From contig ARYC01000587.1 of the NCBI GenBank assembly GCA_000711775.1, positions 62,001 through 126,000 of the forward strand: DNA of 64,000 nucleotides, written 5' to 3'. Position numbers and translations under genes: made by a program. Positions 50,137 through 61,692 of the stretch are shown here, in pieces; positions within the stretch are counted from its first letter, which is position 1; the number at the start of each line of letters is the position of its first letter. Origin of the DNA: Oxytricha trifallax (Eukaryota; Ciliophora; Spirotrichea; Sporadotrichida; Oxytrichidae). Below the pieces are notes generated by a model, which had not been told where the DNA came from, did no database searches, and worked only from the letters and a program-made list of their open reading frames with translations.

Positions 50137-51329
50137 GAAATACTTATTAAAGACAAATAAATTACTAAGTTAGAAATTAAAAATTAATTGGTCTCTTTGT
50201 CAATTATTATCCAATTATTATAAGAGATTAATTTTATAACTTATTGTTGATATCTAAATAGTAGTAATTTATTTATTTTTGGAAATTATATAAGTTTATA
50301 AACAATTAATATTTCAGAACTATCAAAATTTATCTAATTAGAAGCGATTTATGTAGTAAAATTGTTGGTTTAATTTAAACATTTAATTATTATAAATTTA
50401 TACAACTTAGGGGTGTTTATTAGTTATACATGAGTATAATAAATTTTTCAAATTTATATACAAGCAAATATTCTTATTAAACCTTCCTTAAATAGTTAAT
50501 ATTCTAACTGATTTACTCATTTATTCATGATATTAAACTATATTTCAAGAGTAGTTCTCTTTAGTAAAATTATTTTTATGTTTCAATACATAATTTCGAA
50601 CTTAAAAAGACTTATTTGGTATTAGATATTAATTCCAAAAATCAAAATATTTTTTTCTATTTAAATATATCTTAAGGATTTAGATTATAATTTATAAATT
50701 AGGCATTCAGATATTGAAAATTACCTAACCTTTAAATTAGGAATTTTTATAAATAATTAGCATTAAAGATTGAATTTAAACTAAGATGAGGATTAGGGTA
50801 GTCTTGAAAAGCATTTCTTTCATTTTTTTTATAAAATATTAATATTTTATTTTACTTGTAAAAATTTAACTATTTGCTTTTTTACACATGCTTTTTTAAA
50901 AAATTAAAATCAAAATTTTATATATTTTATTATATATTTTAATAAATATTGTCTTCAGTAAATAAACACTTAATTAAAGCATTTTCTAATATATTTATGA
51001 ACAATAAAACTAATTGAGTGAGAATATTTATTTTTAATCATATAGTTTATATTGAAAGAATATATTTAATATTGCTTAAGTTATTTCTTAATCTAATCAT
51101 TATATTACTAGAAAATCTCAATAAATTAATGTTGAATTATCACTAGATTTATAACAATAATTTCTTAAACAATTCAAAAAAATATTTTAAAATAGTTAAT
51201 ACAATAAATTAATAAAAATCTATTTAAAAAAAACAAAGTTAATTTTGTTAAGTTCAATTGAGTTTATTAATATTTTGTAGTTTTAATCTTTCTATTTTTA
51301 TAATCTTAATTATCATTACTATAATTGGT

Positions 51330-51460
51330 TCTAATTAAATTTTCACTATAATCAATTATAATTAAACTTCATTAAATGAATTCATTTTATCAATCAAAAT
51401 AAGTAATTCATAAGAATTTCCTAAATTGCATCTATTTAAATCTCATAGAATTTTAATGAT
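51330..51460 (-). pseudogene. Relic of a TLDc C-terminal block
   Basis: The minus strand gives RCNLGNSYELL followed by NSFNEVQLQL, matching the family stretch CNLG-x-x-YELPNGY and NEAQSYL. No flanking blocks are recognisable. It is a decayed eighth family member between genes E and G. Confidence 0.45.
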
Positions 51461-53225
51461 AGTTATTTATTATAGGTAATAATTTAGTTAATTTACTGTA
51501 AAAATTTACTATCTAATCAACAAAGTCTAAGTACTATTTAAAGTTAACAAGTTATTTCTTTTATTGTTAAATCCTTTTTCCATATTCTCAGCTTTTTCTG
51601 ACTCCAATAAACAAGTATTCATTTTACAGATTTTAGCATTTCTTCTTTAGATAGGTTTTATATTTTGGCTCTCTAATATCTCAATCTTATATAGAACAAA
51701 TTTGTGTATTAGTTATCATTTTTTGTTTTCTTGAGATTTTTATTAAATGGATTATTTCTTAATAATAACAGTTCAAGCGGTTTTGGTGAAAATCACCATT
51801 GTATCAATTCATTAATTCAATCTACACTTTTTGTTAGATGAATCTTAAATAAAATAAATATTTTAACGAAGATCTTTTTCTTCCAGAATTAATTCTATAT
51901 GTATCAAACTTACATAAACTCTATATAAAAATTCAAGTGATTATAATTCTATGCTCTCAACAGAGTTTAATACTATTCTTTAAGAATTGTATTGTATTCT
52001 AAAAATTTACAGAGAATAAAATTCATAATGGGGGATATCTGAAATACCTATAGTACCAATCTAACAGGTAAATTATAATAATAAATTTTGATGACCTAAT
52101 AATTTTCTAATTACACATAAGTATTATAATCATGAATTCTCTAAACAAATTAATAGTATAAAAGATCTAAAGGGAAAAAATAATCCTTTATTAGATTGAC
52201 ATTCTACTCCATTTTCTTTTCTTTTTTTATGAAATAATTTATTGATCTCAATATTCCTTTTGTTAACCAAAAATAAAAATCTCAATTTCATACGCTTGAG
52301 AAAACCAATTATTTGATAATAATTGATTCATAGATAAGTAGGAAGTTTTTATTTCAGATTAGGAGTAGTGGATTTTAGGAGATTTTTTATAACAGCTAAA
52401 ATCATATATAAAATAAGTAAAATATATTACTAAAGTTAAAATCATTAAGATTCTTATGCTTTCAATGCTAAAATAAAAAATAAAATAAAAGTATATCTAT
52501 AAACCTGTTTATCAATTACTTCATAATATTTAAACATCAAAATAATTCACTGATATTATTTACCTTAATCTTAAAAATTTTTGCTGTAACCTGATTCACC
52601 ATTTCTATAGGGATTTCTTAGATATATTCAGAACATAAATTAGCAAAATAAAAAAAGTGAAAATTATGGACCTTAGAATAAAATTATTAACAACAGCATT
52701 ACTTATTGCAAAATATATTATATAATAGCGATGTATTATTTTCTTGACGATTTAAGATTTTCTTAAACTCATCATTCTCATTATAATTATTAAGTACTTA
52801 AGTCTTACAAATTTATTCCAAAATTTTTGAAAATTATTAATAATCTAATTATTATATTTTGCTTAGCTTTGTTATTGCTTCTGTTATATTCTTAAGTATT
52901 ATATTTTTATATTATTTATTTTGAGATAGAATTACTGAAAGTATATAAGGAAACATTCTAGCAATTATGTATTATTAAACAAAGCAACAACTAGATATAT
53001 TCCATAAAAAACTAATGATTTTCATAGGTCAAAGTAAAATAATCTAATCACAATTCACCATATTTAGTGTGTTAATTAAAAAAGGAAATTAATAAATTTA
53101 ATAAAAACTTAATACAATAAAAAATATTGTTATAGATGAGAGGCATCAAGAGGTACACTCACATTAAATGCAAGTTACATTTAGTATATCTTTAATTTTA
53201 TTTTCTTAGTGGTCAAATCAAGGTG

Positions 53226-53321
53226 CCACAAGAGAAGCGCTTCACAGAGTCACACAAAGATGGAACAATTAATTTAAGAATATACATAGATGAAAAATTG
53301 AGACTAATGAGGAAGATATGA
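53226..53321 (+). CDS. C-terminal coding block of an unknown plus-strand gene (copy 2)
   Basis: PQEKRFTESHKDGTINLRIY continues to TGA at 53319-53321. Its homologue at 33031-33129 keeps the first ten residues. Both lie the same way round and at a similar distance from a convergent TLDc gene end. Confidence 0.35.
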   Translation, partial: PQEKRFTESHKDGTINLRIYIDEKLRLMRKI

Positions 53322-53531
53322 TGGTTATAAAATATTTACATTTTTGATTATGATAATAATAATAATAAAAGAATCAATATAATAATTAATTTAATTATTA
53401 ACTCACTAAATTTTCATATTATGAATTATGAATATAAAACACTTGAAATTTAATAAAAAATAATTGCAATTATTCTTCAGCTTATTGAAAGAGTTAAAGT
53501 CATAGTCCTAATTATTTTTATTTTTAATTAA

Positions 53532-54218
53532 TATTTGGGCTAAGGTGACAAACACTCACCCCCCCTAAGGTGTACTTTTGAAATTGTATTCTGATAGAAC
53601 TCGACCTCCTGAGTAAAGTTTTCTAAAGAACTAGTCGTACGCGGATAATAGTTTTTGAGATAACCCACTTCCTAAGTCGGAAAATCACATATAAAATTAC
53701 AAAATTTGGCTTTAAAAAATATTTGACAAAATTCAAGAAAAACATTTTATTTTCCTATTTCGAATAATTTATTTGTCTTTTAATTAACTTATCATGAAGA
53801 ATTCAACATTTATCCTCATTTTTATTTGAAGCAAATTTATAGTATAATTTTTAATCTCAAAATATTAAAAAATTTATGCTATTACATATAATTATAATTT
53901 TTTTAAACTATAAATTTGCTTCAAATAAAAATGAGGATAAATGTTGAATTCTTCATGATAAGTTAATTAAAAGACAAATAAATTATTCGAAATAGGAAAA
54001 TAAAATGTTTTTCTTGAATTTTGTCAAATATTTTTTAAAGCCAAATTTTGTAATTTTATATGTGATTTTCCGACTTAGGAAGTGGGTTATCTCAAAAACT
54101 ATTATCCGCGTACGACTAGTTCTTTAGAAAACTTTACTCAGGAGGTCGAGTTCTATCAGAATACAATTTCAAAAGTACACCTTAGGGGGGGTGAGTGTTT
54201 GTCACCTTAGCCCAAATA
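53532..54218. mobile_element. Foldback element 5, with an empty site in the paralogous block
   Basis: Arms 53532-53843 and 53907-54218 (312 bp each) surround a 63-bp loop. Ends read TATTTGGGCTAAGGTGAC. The homologous DNA at 33300-33345 runs straight through (TTTTTAATTATTTTTTATCA), so the insertion happened after the D-F and E-G blocks separated. TA bounds both ends. There is no coding capacity. Confidence 0.9.
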
Positions 54219-54318
54219 TTTATCAATCATTTCATTTAGATTATATTTGTTTAACACTATAAATATAAACAAAGAATTAAATAAATTATCATATAATTAA
54301 AACAAACTTAAATAAATA

Positions 54319-54658
54319 TCATATTAGTGAATACACTTCAATCTCTAATACTTTGAATTGATATTATCCACCTAAATATGATCTTGCTTCATTTGTTCCT
54401 TACTTATATCCATTAGGTAATTCATAAGTACCTCCTAAATTACTATAACTATTACTATTCTTATCACAATTATCAGAAATACCAATATCAGCACCACCTC
54501 CAAATCCACACAGCCAATACTTACTATGTCTAACTGCCTATTGTTAATATGAATATTGTTTATGGATGGATCTCTTACTCAAACTAAACACAAATGCAGA
54601 AGGGTCACGATAGTATTTATGATTAAAAGATGGTGATGTCCAGAGAAGAGATGTAAAT
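54319..54658 (-). CDS. Gene G: last TLDc coding block, intact
   Basis: Open from the pointer region to TGA at 54319-54321. It has TSLLWTSPSF, FVFSLSKRSIHKQY, GFGGGADIGISDNCDKNSNS, NLGGTYELPNGY and QFKVLEIEVYSLI. It is the closest of the copies to the general TLDc consensus in the glycine-rich stretch. The pointer AGATGTAAAT lies at 54649-54658, but the matching upstream block is not found before the TBE insertion, so the rest of the gene lies outside the window or is lost. Confidence 0.75.
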
Positions 54659-55843
54659 AAAAATAAAATACAAAACAATATATAAAAAATGATTAAATTT
54701 ACTAAAGAAAGATATAAAAGACAATAAGCAACTAATTTATGTCATCTACTGAGACTTATTTAAGTTTATAAAATAACGTTTTAAACAGAATTACTTTAAA
54801 ATAAATTGGATGATAATATAATATATCATAAAATGTAAATATAATGATCAACTGAGTTAAGATACTTGAGATGTCCATTTCTGGTTGTAGTCGTTGAATT
54901 ATTAATTGTCATTTATAATGATACTATCCTTAATTTTAGCTCTTATAATATTTACAAATAATGAATGATTAAATAGTATTTTAAAAAATAAAGTTATAAT
55001 TGTTGTTAATTATCTAGGAATCACTCTGATTTGTGGTAAGTAATAATAATAAATATTTATAAAAAGTATTTTTTATTACAAAGTCTAAACCTATTAAATT
55101 GGGGCTAGATATATTGAAAATTCAAACTCAGCTGAATTTCTACTTATTGCGATACATTTTCATCTTATCCTTGTATCGATATATATATCAGTTTTATTTT
55201 TCATTAAACTTAGTAAAAAATTCTCTTAAATCAAATTCGATTTCTTGTTCTCGGGAGAGAATGAGGGTGAGTACAGCAATTATTATGTTCCATCAGATTT
55301 TTTATTATCAATCGAACAAGTACACTTTTCTCTGGTTTAATAATTTTTGTAAGAGCTATAATTAATTTCCCAATTTAAATAAATCTACATTATATTATAA
55401 TTTCAAGCTAAAAAATTGTGGTTTACAAAAAAAATTTTTATTAATAACCATTATATATAGAAAATCTAAGAAAAATGATTGTTTTACAAGAACATATGAA
55501 TAAAATACTTTAGAATATGTATGTCTATGTTTGGAATCCAGATCTGGATTATTTAATTTCTAATAAATTTATATAATTTTCTATTTTCTTAATGAAAGCA
55601 ATTAGTAATTAATAAAATTATTGTATTTGAAATTATTCTTAATTAACTATTTATTATATTTAATTAAATAATTTGAAAATAATATTTCATATATAAAGCT
55701 TCATATGCAAATATTAACGAACTAATTGGTTTTATTATGCCATTGTTAAAATTAATGTGTTAAAAATTACAATTTTACCAGTCTTTTGAAACAAATTTAT
55801 TGAGCTTAATTGAATTTAAAGTACTTAATTTATTCTACACATT
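54659..55843. other. Presumed IES of gene G, homologous to the IES of gene A
   Basis: Non-coding DNA similar to 5238-6960: shared tracts include AATGAATGATTAAA, TTTTATTACAAAGTCTAAAC-type sequence and GATTGTTTTACAAGAACATA. It lacks MITE-1a. It stops abruptly at the TBE end, after which no homology to gene A's IES resumes. Confidence 0.6.
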
Positions 55844-55980
55844 CAAAACCCCAAAACCCTTTCAGTAGTTTGATTGATTTTTTGATTGATAAAAGTAGAC
55901 TATTAGCGCATACTTTATTAGGGTTTAATAGGGTTTATGTAGGGGTTTAATGTTTAAATATTAGTATTTTAAGTGAGTAT
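55844..55980. repeat. TBE left terminal inverted repeat
   Basis: It matches 59849-59986 in inverse orientation with only a few differences. It begins with the telomere-like run and continues TTTCAGTAGTTTGATTGA. Confidence 0.88.
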
Positions 55981-56003
55981 AACAAGCGAGTTTTTAAAAT
56001 ATT

Positions 56004-57444
56004 TCACACAAACATAAGATTAGAGTCATGTGACAGTTCTCGGAAGTTCATCTTTCTAAGTTGATGTTTGATTGTTTCTATTGTTTGTTAATTCTCTTAG
56101 CTTGCTTGATAATAGTTGAGTATGCAAGTTCTCTGAGACTCCATTTATTTTATTTATATCGAGATATTGTTTGATTCTCTGCTTAGAATCTCTCTCACCC
56201 CTGCAGCTAAAGTAATCGTTTCTTGGCATGTCGCTCTCTGTATTATTACTGCTAGAGCCCAGATATCCCATTAAGTGTCTCCATCTCTCCAATCCTCTCT
56301 CTCTGGGAAATATCCAGGAGTGCCGTATACATTTCCTTATGCAGAGGCTTGCACTCTTTGAGCTCTGTTGAAGTCAAAAACAAAAACTCTAAGAGGCTGA
56401 AAGTTCATCATGATGTTCTCTGGCTTTAAGTCTCTATGAAAAAACCAAGCTTGTGAAGCTCTTCAATCCCCTCAACTATCTGCTATACTATCTAGCCAAT
56501 TTATCTCTGACATCTATTGTCAGATAAGAACTCTGTAAGTCATTTCAAGTAAAGGAAGCCTGAAGGCTACATGATCTTTACCAAGTAAAATAGCATCAAG
56601 CTAGATGAGATGCCTCCACTCATTTAACTTTGCATTTTAAAGAGCATAATACTCATTAGCAAATCCATTTGGAACTTGTCATCAGCAAGGAAGTAATTGA
56701 ATGGACATATCTAGTAAGCATATTAGTCATCAGTAATGACTCTCTTATCTATTTTATCTTAAAGAGTGAGGTAGCTTTCTAAGCAAGAATCTAAGTCAAT
56801 AATTTTAAATATAAAAATCTTCATTGCCTCTATTTTAACCATGATTTTATTGATCTCAGAGACTGGAAAGTTCTTGACTGCTTTCTTCATTTTACTTACT
56901 TCTACACTTCAACTCTAAGAGACTCCACTGGATTTCTTGATCTTCTCTTTTAAAGGAATCTATCCCCTGTAGGTTCATGAATAAAGACAAAACTTTGATT
57001 ATGCTTTTTCTTTAAGTGCACTTTAAGGTCTCTAGTATGAGAATATGGCTTCTCACAGAACTCACAGACATACTTCCCATCTTTCTTTTAATGCTTGAGA
57101 TATAACCTTGGAATATCATTGTGTATATCTCTCAAGTGTCTCTTATAAGTTGACTTGTAAGGGAAAACTTTATTGCATTCTTTGCATTAATAGTCAACTT
57201 TGGCTGGTATTTATTAATGTTCTATGGCGGGTTGTTTAACCTCCTCCTCAATCTGCACAGCTTCTTTAATAACCTCCTACTTAACTTATATTTAAATCTC
57301 AAAGCTAGACTGGTCAAAGTTGTCATAAGTAGGCTCCCACTGAGTACAAGCGTCTCTGGTCTCTACTTTTCTAGGTTGCTGGAATGATAACTTTTATTGA
57401 CTTTACCCAAGTAATGCCGCTCTTCTCAAAAGGTTAGCGCTCAT
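56004..57444 (-). pseudogene. TBE 57-kDa zinc-finger / protein kinase-like gene
   Basis: The start ATG is at 57444 (MSANLLRRAALL) and TGA is at 56004-56006. Two C2H2 fingers lie at about residues 88-110 (CKECNKVFPYKSTYKRHLRD) and 127-149 (CEFCEKPYSHTRDLKVHLKK). The C-terminal half is kinase-like: EGIEELHKLG, the catalytic loop HRDLKPENIM, DFN in place of DFG, and YGTPGYF. Two one-base frame changes (near 56835 and 56443) and one in-frame TGA (after FLYLK) break it. Length agrees with the 57-kDa TBE product. It should bind DNA through the fingers; kinase activity is doubtful given DFN. Confidence 0.85.
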
Positions 57445-58008
57445 TTTAGTTTGCTGATATATTTTATAATAATAATGATAAAATCTACCTTGATAAACTA
57501 TAAAAGTAGAGTATATGACACTCTGGTAGATTCTTTGCAAAGAGGTAAGAAAATTAATTAACCATAAGAGACTGTAAGTTGACATATTATATGAGAATTT
57601 TATACATTTTAGTAAATTAAAATACTCCTAATGAAGTTTTGTTTCTCTAGGAGGTCCTCCAAAACAAGTTTGAACTTAATTTGGAGATAAAGTTATTAAA
57701 CATTTATAAACTTAATATGCTCCTAATTAAGTTTTAACCTTAAAATCTAACTCCTAATAAAGTTTGAACTTAATTTGGAGGACCTCTAAAATAATTAAAA
57801 ATTATGAGGAGCAATTTAATGGAGATAGACTGATAAAAATGGAAATCAATCTGTGAAACTTGGAGCAAGTTTTTCAAGGCTTCTCCTCATATCTTTTCAA
57901 AGTTGACCTCCAGTAAGTCCTCCCTATTTAGTAGTAAGATTTCAATAAACTTAGAATGGATATCCATAATTTTAAATTTCATTAACATTTCTAGAAAGAG
58001 GAAGCAAG
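57445..58008. other. TBE intergenic region
   Basis: A divergent promoter region between the kinase and 22-kDa genes. It contains a 21-bp direct repeat AAGTTTGAACTTAATTTGGA at 57666-57686 and 57760-57780, flanked by GGAGGTCCTCC- and GGAGGACCTC-type sequence. Confidence 0.5.
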
Positions 58009-58793
58009 ATGGAGTCTATGAATGATGCAATGAAGAGAATTAATCTCAAGACTTAATAGGAAAATTTCGAAGTAAAGAGGACCTTAAAGATATTTGGTAT
58101 AGCAAGGTAAGTTCTTAAGTAAGATCAATAAATCCATTATAGTTGGATTGTTCTTGCCGACTTAGAGGGAACTAAAATCTCATTCTTAAACCTTACTAAG
58201 TGAAGAGAAAAAGCTTTTAAGTCTAATGAAATTAGGATAATAGAAATACCTAACTACACTGAAATATCAGTGACAAACCTATATGATGATGCTATGAGTG
58301 ATCCAGATGTTGATCTCTACCTTCCATCAAAGCTACAGCTCTCTAATAAGATGCCAGAGAGAAACTTCTTCTTTGGTGTTCTTGCAACTCTGAAACCAGA
58401 GTACTAAAATGAAGTTATTTAAGAAGCTCATAAGAAACGCTACAGCATCTCTCCTGAAGAAAAAGAGAAGCAAGGTATTAAAATCAGCGACACCTGGATC
58501 TAGGAACTACAGAAGCATCCATTCATCTCTAGTAAGCTTAGTCTTCTAACTTTATAGAAAAACCTGGTACTGCTATATACTTGATGAAAGAGCGCAGCAA
58601 ATTAAACAGAGAGAGAAAATCACAAGTAAAACATGAATCGAGTAAGAGAATCTACAAAGATTTATAAAAACCAGAAGAGATGAACATAGACGCAGGAGCT
58701 GGCACTAAGAGAAGAAACATAGGCCCAAGCAAGCCTTAAGAGGAAGAAAAGAAAGAGAAGCCAAATCCCTTTACGGGCAAATTTAATATGTGA
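58009..58793 (+). pseudogene. TBE 22-kDa protein gene, with short intron
   Basis: ATG at 58009, TGA at 58791-58793, ending NPFTGKFNM. The product's function is not known. Conserved blocks shared with 62113-62953 include EIRIIEIPNY, FFFGVLATLKPEYQN, ISDTW and KHPFIS. A 26-nt intron at 58532-58557 (GTAAGC to TATAG) is needed to join HPFIS to KKPGTAIYLMKERSK. An optional in-frame 42-nt intron may lie near the N-terminus (GTAAGTTCTT to ATTATAG). One TGA at 58201-58203 interrupts the frame (NLTK, stop, REKAF), so this copy looks decayed. Confidence 0.8.
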
Positions 58794-58799
58794 ACTTAT

Positions 58800-59848
58800 T
58801 CATTCGTTTAAATCTAAAACTTATTTATAAACACAAAATCTCCCTTCTCTTGCGCACACTTTAGCTTTATCATCGCTGACTCTTTTAGCAAAACTCTTAA
58901 TAAAATCGACTGTATCTATCTTCAGATCGTGCATCTAGTGATAGAGCAGAATTTTCTTGTAGTGGCCTTTCAATAACCCCCAATATAATTCAATTCCATT
59001 GAACTGAGGACTGTAAGGAACATTAAATACAGGTGTTATGTTTACCCTTTCATATTCCCTCCTAGTGTCTTTAGTTTTATGGACAGATAAGTTATCTACA
59101 AACAGAATAATCTCTTAGTCGGCGTACTTATCTCTGAGTTATTACAAGAACTTTATGTATTATTCGGTCTTGATAGAGCGAGGGTGGATAACATAAGTTC
59201 TAAGCAACTATATTCGCTTATTCCACCTAGTATTGCATGAGTTTAAATCTTAACCTTTTAATCATATACTTCAATGTTGCTGTACCTCTTATACCAAGAC
59301 CTTGATATGAAGGTATTAAATGTGAATACTGCCTCATCAGCGTGTATGAACTTTATATTATGCTCTTAAGCACTTTGCATTTAATCGAATATATAATTTA
59401 AATTATCCTTATAAAATGGAACATTAAAGTCAATCACTCTCTTAATGCGATTGACTGTCTTGTAAGATATTCCATTCTTTTTATATATGTTCGCTATAGA
59501 TTAAGCAGAGATGTGAAGCTCAGGAAATTGGCGATGAAACATCACAGCCCTCTAGGCTAGAGAGAAATGAGCCCAGTATTTAAGAGTCTTATCATTAATA
59601 AGATATTCAATATGATGCTGCTAAAATTTTAAGGGTCTCTTAGGCTTAGAATTAAGATGCTATCTCTTTAAATTCAATGCTATTAGACAGTGAGACTTCA
59701 CAGTTGCTGGAGATTTATGGAGTAGCCTTGCTATAGACGTATAATTTAGTATAGGCTTGAGTTGATCACTATATTCATCACATCCATATCGCAACTTAAA
59801 CAATAAATCTATATACTCACTGTCATAAACTGACCTCAAACCTCGCAT
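58800..59848 (-). pseudogene. TBE 42-kDa transposase (IS630/Tc1 type, DD34E)
   Basis: ATG at 59848, TGA at 58800-58802. The N-terminus has helix-turn-helix-like sequence (TSIARLLHKSPATVKSHCL). Catalytic residues are visible as IHADEAVF (first D), LFVDNLSVHK (second D) and YSPQFNGIELYW (E), with 34 residues between the last two. A frame change near 59205 separates the first D block from the rest. Length fits the 42-kDa TBE transposase, which in Oxytricha is expressed from germline copies and acts in genome rearrangement. This copy cannot make a full protein without a frame correction. Confidence 0.88.
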
Positions 59849-59986
59849 ATACTCACTTAAAATACTAATATTTAAACATTAAACCCTTACATAAACCCTA
59901 TTAAAACCCTAATAAAGTATGCACTAATAGTCTACTTTTATCAATCAAAAACTCAATCAAACTACTGAAAGGGTTTTGGGGTTTTG
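59849..59986. repeat. TBE right terminal inverted repeat
   Basis: Mirror of 55844-55980. It ends GGGTTTTGGGGTTTTG. Confidence 0.88.
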
Positions 59987-61692
59987 AATCCTGTAATGGT
60001 ATTGCCAAGAGAATAAAATGACCTCTGCTCAAGCACACAGTCATACTCATCCATAATGATTAAATCATCTTTAACCTGATACTTGTAGTATGATTCCATG
60101 TCAAGTACTCTCACTTTATCTAGAAGTGTACCAATTTTTTCCTCCACCATAGTTCTCAGGATGCTATTTGGCTCAAGAATTGTGACTTGCTTATGCTGGT
60201 TTGAAAAGTAAATTGCTAACATAGCCTAGACCCAAGTCTTGCCAGACCCAGTAGGCATTTCGATTAATGTAATTCTATGTTTTGAGTTTGCTATAACTGC
60301 AGCTACCATAGATTAGTAATAGGAGTGCACATATTCATCCGAGTTTTCACTAAGGCTTTTAGATAGCTCATAGAACTCCTTCAATGGGGCCGCCTAGTTC
60401 AATGAGTAGCTAATAGTTTTTTTCTTCATAGTAAGCTGTGCAGAATTCTTCCGAAGATTCCTATCTTCTATCTACCTAAGAACCTTCATCTTTGCTAACC
60501 TTGATTTTTGAGATAATCTAAACTATAAGATATTAGTCACTCTCTTCATAGTTTCTTAGCTTTTTAAGCATTTACATCCAGAGAAATTTCTATGGATTCT
60601 ATGCGATGAGTAACGATACTTGAATCGAATAACCCTCAGCTTACAAACAAGCGCTTAGTAGAGTCTTGCTTTCTTCGCTCGATATAAGCTCAGAAACTCC
60701 ATTTGGCTTCACTGCTAAAGCCATGATGATTAAACCCTTTGAGGTTTACTATTGAAGATCTTTGAATTGCACTAATATAGACTCAAGAATGTGCAAAGTT
60801 TGAGAAGCCTCATCTTCCGTAACAATTCTGAATTTCTTGGAGTTTTCTACAAAGGGCAAAAAAGTCTTTATCAGCAAGCCACCTTCATTTCCATACGATG
60901 GGACCTCCTTGACCATCATAAAGTTCAGCTTAACTACTACCTCAGGTTGAAGTTGTCAAAATGTTTACAGGATGTCAGAATGTTGACGCTCACTTAAGAG
61001 CTTTAATATTTCCTGAATTTATTGGTTAGCGTTGTGATCAACAGCTTCATAAAATAGTTCTGCACTTTTATTCAAAGTATGTTTAATGGCTTCCAATACA
61101 AGTACCTTGAGCTTCGGCTGAGCTGAATCAAAGCTCTAAATTATTTCATAGGCTAGTCACTGGTTAGCGCTCATCTTAAATTGCCCTTCTACCTCAGCAT
61201 GTCCGGTATTCTCGCAAATTTACTAAGTCTTGGTCCTTGCACAAGTTTGTCCTGAATGGTTTGCATTTTCGACCTATTAATGATTTCTTGATCCGACTCT
61301 CACATCTAAGCCTTGCTTATTCCTCTTCAGCCTTTACCTCTCTACTCTGATAAAATTTTATAGTTGATCTTTTGAGTATCCTTTGAGAGGACCTTCGCTT
61401 ATCTTAGCAATGTCATCCTTAACAGCCAAGAAGGTTTTTGTGAAGTCTGAAGTAATCTCTCTGAGGTGAGTGATAGCGGCATGAGTCATTTTGGCATTTT
61501 ACTTTTACACTCTCTTGCTTGATCTTTTCCTTCTTTCTTTGATAGTATCACTGCTGTTCTCAGTCCATGATTCGTCTGAGCGATCTTCATCTGAGTCTAT
61601 GTGCAGTGGAGATTAGCTGCTCCTTGCTTCTATATCTAAATAGGAGAGCAAAAGAAATTTTAAGATGTGAGCTTACCTTCAGCTGTCTGCAT
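59987..61692 (-). pseudogene. DExx-box helicase-like gene of a second TBE-like element, truncated
   Basis: ATG at 61692 and a 41-nt intron at 61636-61676 (GTAAGC to ATTTAG), then a charged N-terminus (SPLHIDSDEDRSDESW). The middle is uncharacterised (KTFLPFVENSKKFRIVTEDE). Near the end come Walker A LIEMPTGSGKTW, a following strand VTILEPNSILRTM, and Walker B LIIMDEYDCV. These are helicase superfamily 2 motifs I, Ia and II; later motifs are cut off because the frame runs into the TBE end at 59986. Two in-frame TGA codons (61164, 60977 region) and a frame change near 60470 mark decay. It lies directly before homologues of the other two TBE genes, in the slot of the kinase gene. Confidence 0.6.

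Larger units (their letters stand above)
49134..53225. other. A+T-rich block, duplicate of 30.2-33.0 kb
   Basis: Mostly non-coding. It can be aligned in patches and in order with 30163-33030, and contains MITE-1c and a TLDc relic. Confidence 0.45.
55844..59986. mobile_element. TBE-type telomere-bearing transposon, degenerate copy
   Basis: A 4143-bp element with terminal inverted repeats of about 137 bp. The first bases are CAAAACCCCAAAACCC, a 16-base run of the C4A4 telomere repeat known from TBE elements. It carries the three TBE genes in the expected order: zinc-finger/kinase (minus), 22-kDa protein (plus), DD34E transposase (minus). The flanking trinucleotides are ATT on the left and AAT on the right, not a clean direct repeat. 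Frameshifts and internal TGA codons in its genes indicate an old, inactive copy. In stichotrichs such elements are removed during macronuclear development. Confidence 0.92.

Noticed and set aside
53226-53321. Calling a whole plus-strand gene upstream of the PQE..FTES block
   Set aside because: Only the last 30 or so codons are supported by comparison of two copies; upstream open frames are not distinguishable from chance in this composition.
55844-55859. C4A4 repeats as a true chromosome end
   Set aside because: The same run occurs in inverse orientation at 59971-59986 with transposon genes between; it is a TBE terminus.
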